Shown in pieces: positions 9,188 through 18,059 of a stretch of DNA of 64,000 bases; positions within the stretch are counted from its first letter, which is position 1; each line of letters starts with the position of its first letter. Under the pieces are notes generated by a model. It saw nothing but the letters and a program-made list of their open reading frames with translations, was not told the DNA's origin and did no database searches. The position numbers and the translations under genes are program-made. Where the stretch lies: the NCBI RefSeq assembly GCF_000739575.1, contig NZ_BBJO01000039.1, positions 48,620 through 112,619 on the forward strand, given 5' to 3'. This stretch comes from Halobellus rufus. Its GTDB lineage: Archaea > Halobacteriota > Halobacteria > Halobacteriales > Haloferacaceae.

Positions 9188-9505
9188 ATGGCCCAAAAGC
9201 CTGTCTTCCAGTACACCCACGTTGAGGCCGGTCTCGTCGAGAACGTTGTGCTCCGAGCGACTGAGACCACCGAGACCTACCCATCGGGCTGGAAGTACAC
9301 GCTTCATTTGGGAACCCTCGAGGACCTAACTCTCATCCGCTACGACAACGCTCACGAAGACACGAAAGGCCACGAACTCCACACCGCTGCCGGTGGGATC
9401 GATGACGTCGATTTCTCGGGGATGGAGGAGTTGCTCGTGGATTTCTGGGCGAGCGCAGACGAGTACTGGGACGCCGCTGGCGGCGAACCACCACGGCCCT
9501 ACTAA
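9188..9505 (+). CDS. TumE/DUF6516-like protein, putative toxin of a toxin-antitoxin module
   Basis: 105 residues with the order 'GWKYTLHLGTL..LTLIRYDNAHEDTKGHELHTAAG' and a C-terminal 'FSGMEELLVDFW' helix. The R-Y-D-N-A core followed by H is shared with the paralog at 20261 (LRYDNAPYHLDVGRHHRHPP) and is the pattern I associate with DUF6516/TumE proteins. As in the paralog, a winged-helix HVO_A0114-type protein follows immediately (38-base gap). Toxicity is an inference from family and context. Confidence 0.7.
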   Translation: MAQKPVFQYTHVEAGLVENVVLRATETTETYPSGWKYTLHLGTLEDLTLIRYDNAHEDTKGHELHTAAGGIDDVDFSGMEELLVDFWASADEYWDAAGGEPPRPY

Positions 9506-9543
9506 CGCACACCAACCAACATCACGACCACCTCAACGCGACT

Positions 9544-9966
9544 ATGACCACACTCCACATCACCGTCGGCGATCGAGAACAGCTCCGTGAGGACGCACTA
9601 CAGTTCGTCCAGGCCGCCGAGGACGGCGGTCTCGACGAACAGGAGAGGAAGGTGACGCTGCAGTTCGGGAGCTACGACGATCTCGTTGAAAGTCTCACAC
9701 CGCTGCGCTTGGAACTCATCCAAGCGATTGCCGAGCACGGCCCCGAGAGTATGCGGGAGGCCGCCCGCCTCGTGGATCGTGATATCTCCGACGTCCACTC
9801 GGATCTGAAACAACTAGAGGTGCTCGGCATCCTCGAACTCGAAGCGGGCGGGTCCGGTGGCGCGATGCAGCCTGTCGTCCCGTTTGACCGGATCGAGATG
9901 CACATCGATTACCCACTCGTCGAAGGCGTCGACATCGATGGCGACAGTGCGCCGGCGAGCGCATAG
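9544..9966 (+). CDS. HVO_A0114-family winged-helix DNA-binding protein, putative antitoxin
   Basis: 140 residues. The central section reads 'LIQAIAEHGPESMREAARLVDRDISDVHSDLKQLEVLGILEL', a winged-helix core. A beta-rich C-terminus follows (VVPFDRIEMHIDYPL). The paralog at 20550 has the same layout (LLEAVMEHPPESIRALADRLDRDVHDVHDDLHLLAEY). It lies just downstream of the TumE-like gene, as expected for a co-transcribed antitoxin/repressor, and the palindrome at 9161 is the natural binding-site candidate. Confidence 0.8.
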   Translation: MTTLHITVGDREQLREDALQFVQAAEDGGLDEQERKVTLQFGSYDDLVESLTPLRLELIQAIAEHGPESMREAARLVDRDISDVHSDLKQLEVLGILELEAGGSGGAMQPVVPFDRIEMHIDYPLVEGVDIDGDSAPASA

Positions 9967-10111
9967 AATCGCTCCTACATGGGTATGTCAGTCAACTGCT
10001 TTCGCGTGCGGTAGGCGCTCTCGGATGCCTTTGAGCTGCTCGAACAATGTGTATACAGTCGTTCTCACGGACTTCCTCTACGGCAATCGAGAGCGCCCTG
10101 CGTGATCACGC

Positions 10112-10531
10112 TCACGCTGTTTCGATCGGCGCTTCGAGATCGACGAATACACACGCGTACTCATCGGACCACTCAGCTTCATACTGGATCGTCTGCTCCG
10201 GAAGAAGACCCCACGAACGCAACATGCGCTTACAACTGAATCGACCGCCACTTCGCTCTCGCTGGAACCGATACGCATAGACGAGTTCCTCTGGAGCGAA
10301 CTGCTCGAATGAGAGACCGGCCTCCGCAGCCGTTATTCGACCTGTCTGTGAAACCGGGGTGAGGATGAGCGCCTGTATTGCGTCGGCCCACAGCAAAACC
10401 ACACCCGCCTGTGGGTCGCTCGTTTCGACGCCGGTATCGAAGTGCTGGCTCACAACCGGCTCATTCGGCCGAACCGTTCCGTCCGGAGCGATCGAAACGC
10501 GGTCGTCGGTGACCTGTCTGTGTGAGCGCAT
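10112..10531 (-). CDS. Haloarchaeal protein of unknown function downstream of the nuclease-like gene
   Basis: 139 residues, acidic, with no signal peptide or transmembrane segment. Notable segments are 'GVVLLWADAIQALILTPVSQTG' and 'RFSCKRMLRSWGLLPEQTIQYEAEWSDEYACVFVDLE'. Its start is 29 bases after the stop of the 780-residue gene on the same strand, so the two probably share an operon. I do not recognise a family. Confidence 0.65.
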   Translation of the reverse strand: MRSHRQVTDDRVSIAPDGTVRPNEPVVSQHFDTGVETSDPQAGVVLLWADAIQALILTPVSQTGRITAAEAGLSFEQFAPEELVYAYRFQRERSGGRFSCKRMLRSWGLLPEQTIQYEAEWSDEYACVFVDLEAPIETA

Positions 10532-10560
10532 CGGCGTGGAATCGATGTGGATCTCGGTCG

Positions 10561-12903
10561 TTACTCGTCGGCGTCCGGATCTGGATTGTCTCCCGATTCG
10601 GGTTCACCCGGCGTCTCGTTCAGCGCCATCGCACGATCCTCCAGCCCGTAGATCAGCGGCTCTTTGAGCACGTCTGCGGGCTCGACGTCGAATTCCTCGG
10701 GGAACTGCGGTGTGGTCTCCAGCCCCGGCGTTGTGGGCGCGATGAGTCCCCGATCATACCGGAACGTGAGATTATCATAGAACTTTTCTTTGCCGGTGTC
10801 CGTCGAATTCGCCCGCCGGGTCGTATAATCCTGTCTGTGTTCCCCGTAGATGTTCTTTGCGGGCGGGCCGAAGGAACTCAGCGAGCCGATCCACTGCCGG
10901 ATGAAGGGCCGACACTCATCTTCCCAGATGCGTTCGCCCTGTTTCGAGATCGTAAAGGTGCTAAAGGCGTCTTCGTGGCTTCGCTCGTGGCGTTCGGTCG
11001 CCTGTGGGCTGTCCCATTTCGCCGTGATTTCGTGGTGGACGAGCTGGTGGTCCGCATCATCATACGAGTAGATCGAATCGACGAACTGCAGGTGTGCGAG
11101 ATCTACCGGGCGATGCGGTGCTTTGAGTTTGGTTCGCGTGAGGTCATCGGCGCTCGCATACGTGTGGAGTCGCGCTCCATCGGCGGCTTCGACAACATAC
11201 GTTTTCTCGCCGGCCTCTTCGATCGTATAGAGTCGCGGAAGATTGAACTCGAACTCGCTAAGGGGTGCCGTGGCCGGCCCCCGCGCTAACACCTCCCCGT
11301 CGTGACGGAGGACATACTCGTTATCCCACGTGAGCCACCAGCGTGCTTCTGAGATACCCTCCGGGAGCAACAGCGTCGCCCCATCGACGGTGATCGTGCT
11401 CGTGGTGTTATGTACTAGCGTCTCCGTCTCGCCGAGCTGTTTCATCGGCTTTGCGAGTTTGTTGACCGCCCAGTTGACGGCAGTCGTCGCAGACTTGGGC
11501 GTCCCATCGTCGTCGAGACCCGGATCCATCACGACGATCGTCTGATAGCCCCACATCGCCTGCCGCGTCACGTTCGTAAAGAGATTCGCCGCTTTCGATT
11601 TCGTGGATGACTCGACTTCGACCGCGAGGATCTCACCTGAGGGCGTTTGAATCCATAGATCCGGACGTGACTCGGTGTTTTCTCTGGGAATATAGACGTT
11701 ACAGCCCTGTTCGCGGAACGTCCGGGCGGCGATTTTGATGATCCCCCAGTGGCGGGCTGTCCCGTCGTTGGCCGTACTCCGCGTCGCGGTCGCGATGGCA
11801 TCGTCCTCCTCGGGATCGGAATCGATCGAGACCTCCAGCGGTTTGGGTTCGAGATACTCCGGCTGCTGTGTGAGCGTCTCGAGATCCATGACGGTTTTGC
11901 CGGGAACTCGTTGCCACATATCCACAGTCGGCTGGACACCTCCGAGGCCGACGAAATGGCCGAGATCGCGTTCACGAAGCATCAGACTCGTGTACGCACA
12001 GGTGTGATCATAGAGGTCGTCGGCCCCATACCGTCCGCGCAGGAGTTCGATATATTCCTGGTTGCCCGAGAGCAGCGGCCGAATCTCCTCGAGTGTCTCC
12101 ACCGGCGCATCTCCCCGCACGAGCAGCTGGCCGTCCCACGGGCTGATGCCGACCGTCTCGCGGAAGACCGAAATATTCGAGGCGACACCCAACTCCGAGA
12201 AGACATCGGTCGGATCGTGCGGATGGCCATCTTCGACGAGGCGTTTGAGATCGGCAGTTGTCGTAAGCTGATAGTCCGGATCGAACAGTGCGATCCGGAC
12301 GACGACCTGATACTCGTATGCTTCCGGCAGTTTCGTTGGTTGGCGTCGGATATGACAGTAATACAGGAAGGGTTCGTTCCGAAACTCCTCGAGGAATGCC
12401 AGTACATCCGCGTTCGAAACGTTCTCACGCGGGGCGACGGTCTGTTTGTTTTCCATAACGAGCCGGAACGTCGTCACGGGCTCGGTGCCGAACCCACCGA
12501 AGGAAAACGTCCCAACCGTCGGTGACAGCGAGTCCGGCAGGTGTTCTTCGAGTGCCTTGACAGTCGTTTTCAGCGGTTCCGAAAGCCACTCGCCGTCGGC
12601 ACTGACGTCGTTCAGCCCCGCTTGTTGCTCTTCGAGCAGTTTCGGCGAATGCGGATGAAGGCCGACGATAACCCCCTCCGGGTGGTTATACATAAAATAT
12701 CCCAGGTGGTCGATCGGTAACTGGCTGCTGTAGAGGTCTCGGATGGCCAGTGTCATTCGATTCGGGCCTGTCGTGAGTCGATCAGCCATTGACGCGTCGA
12801 CGTCGACGAAGGCTACGTTATCGCGGTCGAACCGTGTCGATGTCTGTCGCCTGATGGGCAGTTGCAGTCGATCCGTGGGTGTGGATGAGGGGTGGATTGA
12901 CAT
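10561..12903 (-). CDS. Large protein with a PD-(D/E)xK-like nuclease segment, function unknown
   Basis: 780 residues, cytoplasmic. At about 385-470 the sequence reads 'HWGIIKIAARTFREQGCNVYIPREN..RPDLWIQTPSG EILAVEVESS'. This is an alpha-beta core with P414-D415 and E429-V-E431, the spacing of restriction-endonuclease-like folds, except that the usual Lys is Glu. The upstream ~370 residues and downstream ~300 residues match nothing I know; the C-terminus is very acidic (ESGDNPDPDADE). It is flanked by a toxin-antitoxin-like module and an IS, so it probably belongs to an integrated plasmid or element. It could be a degenerate nuclease that binds DNA without cutting. The promoter should lie just right of 12903, where a GTGTGGGTGTGG-rich stretch occurs. 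Confidence 0.75.
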   Translation of the reverse strand: MSIHPSSTPTDRLQLPIRRQTSTRFDRDNVAFVDVDASMADRLTTGPNRMTLAIRDLYSSQLPIDHLGYFMYNHPEGVIVGLHPHSPKLLEEQQAGLNDVSADGEWLSEPLKTTVKALEEHLPDSLSPTVGTFSFGGFGTEPVTTFRLVMENKQTVAPRENVSNADVLAFLEEFRNEPFLYYCHIRRQPTKLPEAYEYQVVVRIALFDPDYQLTTTADLKRLVEDGHPHDPTDVFSELGVASNISVFRETVGISPWDGQLLVRGDAPVETLEEIRPLLSGNQEYIELLRGRYGADDLYDHTCAYTSLMLRERDLGHFVGLGGVQPTVDMWQRVPGKTVMDLETLTQQPEYLEPKPLEVSIDSDPEEDDAIATATRSTANDGTARHWGIIKIAARTFREQGCNVYIPRENTESRPDLWIQTPSGEILAVEVESSTKSKAANLFTNVTRQAMWGYQTIVVMDPGLDDDGTPKSATTAVNWAVNKLAKPMKQLGETETLVHNTTSTITVDGATLLLPEGISEARWWLTWDNEYVLRHDGEVLARGPATAPLSEFEFNLPRLYTIEEAGEKTYVVEAADGARLHTYASADDLTRTKLKAPHRPVDLAHLQFVDSIYSYDDADHQLVHHEITAKWDSPQATERHERSHEDAFSTFTISKQGERIWEDECRPFIRQWIGSLSSFGPPAKNIYGEHRQDYTTRRANSTDTGKEKFYDNLTFRYDRGLIAPTTPGLETTPQFPEEFDVEPADVLKEPLIYGLEDRAMALNETPGEPESGDNPDPDADE

Positions 12904-13224
12904 CTGTCAGGTGTGGGTGTGGGTGTGTGGATGTGGTTCGTGCCGTCTATTGGTGAGAGCGTGAACCGCCGGTCGTTGTTCGGGTCTCCGTGTTTCCTCG
13001 AAGCGGTGGGGAACCAATGCTCCTGAGGAGACACCGTGTGTCCACTACGAGCAGAGTTGTCCCGCTGATATCGCAGCGGTGCGATCGTGCTCAGCTGTGG
13101 ATTGAGCGGCGTGCGCATCCTATGGCATCGGAATCACCATCTTGCCGGTCGCCGCTTGCAGGCGTAAATGCTGCCGCGCTGGCGACTTCCAAACGTTTCG
13201 AGGCAAACACACAGGTTACACCAC

Positions 13225-13372
13225 CGACGCGAGGCGAGTGACCACCCTTTGCGCGGAGAGTGACAGCAACTACACGAGGTGACTACGACCAACTACACAG
13301 GAACGTTCCCACCCGCGACGCAAGGTGACTGACGTACATTGCGCAAGATATTTCCACCAACTACGCGGGCTA
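13225..13372. repeat. Imperfect ~55-base direct repeats between the nuclease-like gene and the IS
   Basis: Within the 500-base gene-free stretch 12904-13402, two copies at about 13225-13280 and 13315-13372 align as GACGC-AGG-GA-TGAC, TTGCGC, then CAACTAC-CG-G. A third partial copy (GAGGTGACTACGACCAACTACAC) lies between them. They could be iterons or protein-binding repeats. The rest of 12904-13224 shows nothing I can name. Confidence 0.45.
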
Positions 13373-13544
13373 ACACGGAGAACCCAACTCAGAACGATTG
13401 ATAAAGATACGAGCGCATACCCCCGTCTTTAGGCGGGGGTCAAGCGGACAATAGCCGACACACCCACCGACGACGCGATGGCTGGATTTCCTACCGTTCT
13501 ATCAGTAGTATTAATACGTCAGCAGACTATAGTGTGTGATACGG

Positions 13545-13934
13545 ATGAAGACCACACGGCATACGACCTACAACCTCAACTACCACATAGTGTGGTTGCC
13601 GAAGTACCGCAACTCGGTACTCGTCAACGAGGTCGCTGACCGTGTGCGGACCATCCTCCACGAAATCGCCGACAACAAGGGCGTCGAAATTCTTGACCTC
13701 ACCGTCCAGTCTGATCACGTTCACCTGTTCGTCAGTAGTCCACCCAAGAACGAACCGGCACTCCTCGCCAACTGGTTCAAGGGTATCTCCTCGCGCAAGT
13801 ACAACCACCGATACGCCGACTACGATGGTGAGAAAATCGGATGGGCGCGAGGGTATTACGCAGGAACCGCTGGACACGTTTCCAGCGAGACTGTCGAGAA
13901 CTACATCCAGCAACACAAGGAGGGCGATTCGTGA
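13545..13934 (+). CDS. tnpA: IS200/IS605 transposase TnpA (Y1 HUH)
   Basis: 129 residues from the ATG at 13545; an in-frame GTG at 13536 adds three residues. It opens with MKTTRHTTYNLNYHIVWLPKYR. The HUH motif is in 'SDHVHLFVS' and the catalytic tyrosine in 'ETVENYIQQHK', both at the expected distances. It cuts and rejoins single-stranded ends at the terminal hairpins. The stop overlaps the GTG start of tnpB. Confidence 0.95.
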   Translation: MKTTRHTTYNLNYHIVWLPKYRNSVLVNEVADRVRTILHEIADNKGVEILDLTVQSDHVHLFVSSPPKNEPALLANWFKGISSRKYNHRYADYDGEKIGWARGYYAGTAGHVSSETVENYIQQHKEGDS

Positions 13935-15169
13935 CCGAACTCACGAAGACGCTCGAACTCAAGCTTGTGGACCCGAACGCCCACAAGCGGCGGAAACTCC
14001 GAGAGACACGAAAGGCATACCGGCACGCCCTCCAAGACGCCTTCAACCAGAACTGTACCACACAGACCGAAGCGAACGACGTGGTGGTCACCTACAATCT
14101 GAGCGGGTACGCGAAGAACGCGCTCAAGAAGTACGTCCCGCAACTCACGACGACCTACAATGCGGGCGACCTACACGACGACCACCCTGTTCGGTTCACC
14201 AACGAGGGGCTACGGCTCGACCACAAGCCCGAGAACGCTATCGAGTGGTACGTCAAGATCCCGCATCACGAGGACTACCACCTCTGGCTGCCAGCACAGC
14301 CGAATCCCGAACAACGAGACTGGCTCGAAGCGGTGAACGCTGGCGACGCGGAGATGGGAGAGAGTCGGTTGTTCGAGCGAGAGGGGACGTGGTTCCTCCA
14401 CGTCACCGCTACTCGCGAGGTAAAGAAACGCTCCGGGGCGTCTGCCGAGAAACGGACACCTATCGGAGTGGACATCGGGGAAGCGTCACTCGTCACGGTG
14501 TGTCACCGCGACGACCACGGTTCTCCGACAACGCCCCAACTGTGGGCCGACGAGGGCAAGACTGTCCGTCGGCTCCGCAAGACCTACTTCACCGCCAAGC
14601 GCCGACTCCAGACGCGCGGAAGCGAGCGTATCGCGGAGTCCTTCGGTGACGACCTGTGGAACCAGATCGACGACGTGTTCCACCGGGTCACCCGCGAGGT
14701 CGTGGAGTACGCCGAATCCGTCGAGAACCCCGTTCTTGTTCTGGAAGACTTGACCTACATACGGGAGTCAATGGACTACGGCGAGTATATGAACCGACGC
14801 CTCCACGGATGGGGATTCGCCAAACTCAACGCACAGATACGCTACAAGGCCGTCGAGAAGGGAATCCCCATTGAGACGGTGAACCCGTGCAACACATCGA
14901 AGGAGTGCCACGCGTGCGGTGAAATAGGATACCGTTCACAGCAGGCGACGTTCAAGTGTACGAACGACACTTGCTGGATGGGTGAGTACCAAGCGGACGT
15001 GAACGGGGCGATAAACATCGCAGACCGCTACCTCAGCGGAGAGAGCTATTCAAGAGAACACACGGATGGCGATGACTCGGCTGAGGACGGGGGGCGTTTG
15101 ACCGCCCCACAAGACACCCACGCCGATGCTGAGACCCAGCAAGAGACGCGTGGAACGTATGCGTCTTGA
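13931..15169 (+). CDS. tnpB: RNA-guided endonuclease TnpB, intact catalytic triad
   Basis: 412 residues from the GTG at 13931, which overlaps the tnpA stop; an upstream in-frame ATG at 13841 lies inside tnpA. The RuvC-like residues are D181 (GVDIGEASL), E272 (VLEDLTYIRE) and D356 (YQADVNGAINIA). A zinc ribbon lies between the last two (CHACGEIG..FKCTNDTC). The length and motifs are those of an active TnpB. Its target-adjacent motif would be expected to resemble TTGAT, the left flank. Confidence 0.95.
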   Translation: MTELTKTLELKLVDPNAHKRRKLRETRKAYRHALQDAFNQNCTTQTEANDVVVTYNLSGYAKNALKKYVPQLTTTYNAGDLHDDHPVRFTNEGLRLDHKPENAIEWYVKIPHHEDYHLWLPAQPNPEQRDWLEAVNAGDAEMGESRLFEREGTWFLHVTATREVKKRSGASAEKRTPIGVDIGEASLVTVCHRDDHGSPTTPQLWADEGKTVRRLRKTYFTAKRRLQTRGSERIAESFGDDLWNQIDDVFHRVTREVVEYAESVENPVLVLEDLTYIRESMDYGEYMNRRLHGWGFAKLNAQIRYKAVEKGIPIETVNPCNTSKECHACGEIGYRSQQATFKCTNDTCWMGEYQADVNGAINIADRYLSGESYSREHTDGDDSAEDGGRLTAPQDTHADAETQQETRGTYAS

Positions 15170-15237
15170 AACCAGAGGGCCACGCTCGGCCTGAAATCCC
15201 ATGGTGGGATTCCCGCGTCTTCAGGCGCGGGAGGAGG

Positions 15238-15708
15238 TCAACAGCTGTCCAAGAACTCGTTCAGCTCTTGGAATTGCTCCGCAGAGAGAATGATCTCGGT
15301 GTCGAACGCATCGAATCGCTCGAAGTCGTCGTCGATCGTCAATACGGTGTTCACCCCTTCGGTGATCGCTATCTGTGCGTAGTAGCCATCCCATCCGCCG
15401 ACGTTGACCTCGCTTGCCTGCGAGAATCCATCCCGAACGACATCCTGAGAGACGTCGTCGCACCAGTGGATCCGCTGGGCATCCAAGAAGTTCTGGAGGA
15501 GTCGAGAGACCTCCGCACTCGAACGCCCATAGTACGTCGTGAGGACGTTGTGGGCGCCGATCACAGCCGGGTAGGGGACGACGGCGTCGATGTCGCCCGC
15601 GATCCCGGCTTTGACGTACTCGAGTGCAGCGTCGCGAACGGGCGCATCCGTGTGGGCGAGGGCGATTACGCCAACGTCGAACAGATACGGGCCCTCCGTC
15701 TCAGGCAT
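15238..15708 (-). CDS. vapC: PIN-domain ribonuclease toxin (VapC-like)
   Basis: 156 residues. PIN features are an early Asp in 'YLFDVGVIALAH', 'YPAVIGAHNVLTTYYG', then the acidic cluster 'NVGGWDGYYAQIAITEGVNTVLTIDDDFERFD'. It overlaps the antitoxin gene by eight bases. The stop codon and one base of the final Cys codon come from the right end of the inserted IS. Removing the IS restores a TGA one codon earlier, so the insertion adds a single residue and the gene should remain functional. Confidence 0.88.
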   Translation of the reverse strand: MPETEGPYLFDVGVIALAHTDAPVRDAALEYVKAGIAGDIDAVVPYPAVIGAHNVLTTYYGRSSAEVSRLLQNFLDAQRIHWCDDVSQDVVRDGFSQASEVNVGGWDGYYAQIAITEGVNTVLTIDDDFERFDAFDTEIILSAEQFQELNEFLDSC

Positions 15709-15985
15709 CTGATTCCTGCTCTGCGCCGCGACGAACAGCGTCTCTGTGCTTCTGGGCGACTGGATCGACGTCGGCGTCTAGTGGCCTCGTCTCCCTACTC
15801 GCCGGCGACGTCTCGTCGATGAGTGCTTCCATCCGTTCGATAATTGCTTCGGGGTTGTCCTCCGGCTTGACGACGGCCTTCCCATCTTCTTCGTGTACCT
15901 CCACCTCAGTCCCAGGCTCAATCCCGAGCCGTTCCCGAACGCGCTGCGGGAGCACAATCCGCCCCTTCGAGTCTACTTTAGCCAT
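15701..15985 (-). CDS. vapB: AbrB/SpoVT-fold antitoxin (VapB-like)
   Basis: 94 residues. The N-terminal swapped-hairpin DNA-binding domain is clear: MAKVDSKGRIVLPQRVR followed by ERLGIEPGTEVEVHEEDGKAVV. The acidic C-terminal half would wrap the toxin. It lies upstream of and overlaps vapC, the standard order. A TATA-like AT-rich stretch at about 15998-16012 lies just upstream of its start. Confidence 0.92.
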   Translation of the reverse strand: MAKVDSKGRIVLPQRVRERLGIEPGTEVEVHEEDGKAVVKPEDNPEAIIERMEALIDETSPASRETRPLDADVDPVAQKHRDAVRRGAEQESDA

Positions 15986-16028
15986 ATTCCCACGTAGAGT
16001 GGGAATTAGTATAACTGCTTTGCTCGGA

Positions 16029-16062
16029 TTGACCCCCTCCTCCGCGTAAACGGAGGAATCCC
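16029..16062 (-). mobile_element. Solo right-end relic of an IS200/IS605-type element
   Basis: TTGA (16029-16032), then CCCCCTCC and the hairpin TCCG-CGTAAA-CGGA, then 'GGAATCCCACCAC', the same arrangement as the right ends at 8857 and 21238. No tnpB sequence follows that I can recognise. Confidence 0.55.
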
Positions 16063-18059
16063 ACCACGGGAATCAGGCCGTGTCGCAGACGACCACCTTG
16101 ATGCCGATCTCAAGGGCTGTGAGCCAGTAGTGAGGGTGCACCCCACGGTGATGCCCCTACTGAGAGGCACTCATCTGGATGCCGGGCACTCCTCGAATAA
16201 TCGCCAGACGGAAGCAGGTTACAGGGAGGAATTCGCGACTGAATATAATACTAATATGGGGATCCAACGGGAATGACTAACAGACAGACACAACCCGGGA
16301 CGGAGCCACGCACAAGCATCGTCTCCTCGGGGAAACAGTGTCACCTACCAGGGGGACACACAGTGGAGGATGTTCGAACAGATCGTACGGGATATACGTC
16401 GTGTCTTTCCAGGTAGAGACCCAAGTTTGGTAGGAAGAGACTCGAAGATTGGTGGGGGGAACTGGGTGGCAACCGCCGCCTCGAATGGGGGGCGAGCAGG
16501 TGGCAATCGGGGGTGGACGGAGGAGTACTCTCTGAGAAAAACACTATTCTTCGACCAGGTCGTTCCCATCGGAGGATTGTTTTCCGTGGTGTCGATCTAC
16601 CGGCGGAACAGGCCGAGTGCCTCGGGGCTTGACCCCGAGGCGGTTCACGGAAGGACTGTTGCGATCGGAACGAGAGTGTCTGTTCGAAGGGGTGGTGTCT
16701 CTCGAACAGTTTACGACGGAGTATACCAGTGCCACCACCGGTCGTGTCGGATCAAAAGAGTGGCACCTCTCGAATCGAGTGGTGACTCTCAGCAGCATTG
16801 TTGAGAGAGAAGTATCCCTCTCAAGGAGCGTACGCTTGGGGGATGAGTCATCCAGAGGAGAGAGAAGATAGCGTGATCGTGGATGTCGTAGTAATCCCCA
16901 CTCGAAGCGTTGCTGTTGTGACACCCTCTCCGTTCGGAGTGGAGAATCGTTGCTGTTGCGGCGCGACGTCGCTGTTCAAGAGTATTTCTCTCAAATTCGT
17001 CCGAAACAAGTGCTGCAAAGAGTGCGGGGCGGTTTCGCTGTCGAGGATGCAGTAAGTAGACGGACAGTACAAGAACAACAGGTGTTCTCTCTAGGGTTTT
17101 CTGTTCGGTGGCGACGTCTGTTCTCTGGGTGTTGACACGAGAAAGCACAGCAAGTGAGTTGCTCAAAGGAAGAAATATCTCCGGCAAGTTCGCGTGTCCT
17201 GTCCGAAAAGCTGTCGTGATAACTGGGGGCGGTTTGTGGGATCTGCTTGGTGGAACTCTTCCGGTCAGCGGTGGATCATCTCAGTGTGGAACAGCCATTC
17301 TGCAGTCCTGGATTAGCGAGGAGTCTTGAGTGTGAGAGTTCCGGAACGCCCATCCAGTGGTCCAGATACGGACAACGAAACAGTGACTCATCGATAGAAC
17401 TCATCAAGAACACCTGCTGTCGAGTTGCAACTAGCCCCTACGTGAATGGGAGTTGAGCTACTGTCGTTTGTCTAATACGTGTACTCTTGGAGAGTGGCCC
17501 GACGAGAGTGCATCATCGTCTGTGTGTATTCGTTCCCGTCTTGGGGACCCCTCAATCTGTGGAGTGAGCGGACGCCCATATCCAATGAGGGACAGTTCCG
17601 CAGAGGGAGTCTCGCCATCGCTGTCGATTCCGGTTGCTCGGTGTATTCCACGTATCGATCCGCGTGTGCAGTTTCCGTACAGTCGGCATCTGGATGGATG
17701 TCGATGTACTGTCTCCAGCGGGGAGGGGTACTTCTCTGGGTGATGGATGTCTGTTTCTCTCCCTCTCGGGTCCCTCCTGACCGGTATCTCACACACTCGT
17801 CCCCCACTGGGATCCCCATATTGATTATTATATCAGTCGTTGCGTTTGACCTGTAACCAGCTTCTGTATTGCGGTTTTCTGGATCGCTGCCCCATACTGG
17901 TTGAGCGTGCATCGAACCGTGGGTCACACCGTGCCTGTCACCGCGACACTCGCTGTGAATATGAGCTGAAACCACTATCGAGACGTTTCTGAGTTGCTCT
18001 AGATTGATTTCTATCACCCCAAGAAAGTGGAGGTCACTTCGGAGGTGGCCCCACAGAAA
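16063..18059. other. Gene-poor 2-kb region with one IS-type hairpin
   Basis: No frame here has a recognisable domain, and codon use looks random. The one structured feature is CCTCGGGG-CTTGA-CCCCGAGG at about 16620-16642, nearly identical to the right-end hairpin of the tnpB relic at about 50864. Scattered 'CTCTC' and 'TGTTCTCT' runs occur at 16650-17130 but form no regular repeat. It looks like decayed insertion-sequence territory; an unannotated RNA cannot be excluded. Confidence 0.4.

Larger units (their letters stand above)
13403..15241 (+). mobile_element. Complete IS200/IS605-family element (tnpA + tnpB)
   Basis: The left end follows the pentamer TTGAT (13398-13402) and has a hairpin CCCCG-TCTTTAGG-CGGGG near 13421-13439. 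The right end has the hairpin TCCCGCG-TCTTCAGG-CGCGGGA and finishes with TCAA (15238-15241). A left-flank TTGAT and an internal right-end TCAA correspond to the cleavage sites of ISDra2/IS608-type elements, which make no target duplication. The length is 1839 bases. The segment between the tnpB stop and the right end is where the guide (omega/re) RNA of TnpB would be expected. The insertion lies exactly in the stop codon of vapC. Confidence 0.88.

Noticed and set aside
11749..12525. 258-codon plus-strand frame across the 780-residue gene
   Set aside because: Antisense shadow; the minus-strand frame has better composition and a continuous fold-like segment.
13642..14649. 335-codon frame overlapping tnpA and tnpB
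   Set aside because: Out-of-frame reading of two well-supported transposase genes, with Arg/Pro-rich composition.
16061..16085. Short match to the 3' tail of the tnpB at 30032 beside the right-end relic
   Set aside because: Only about 11 bases match and the orientation is opposite to that of the relic; too weak to call.
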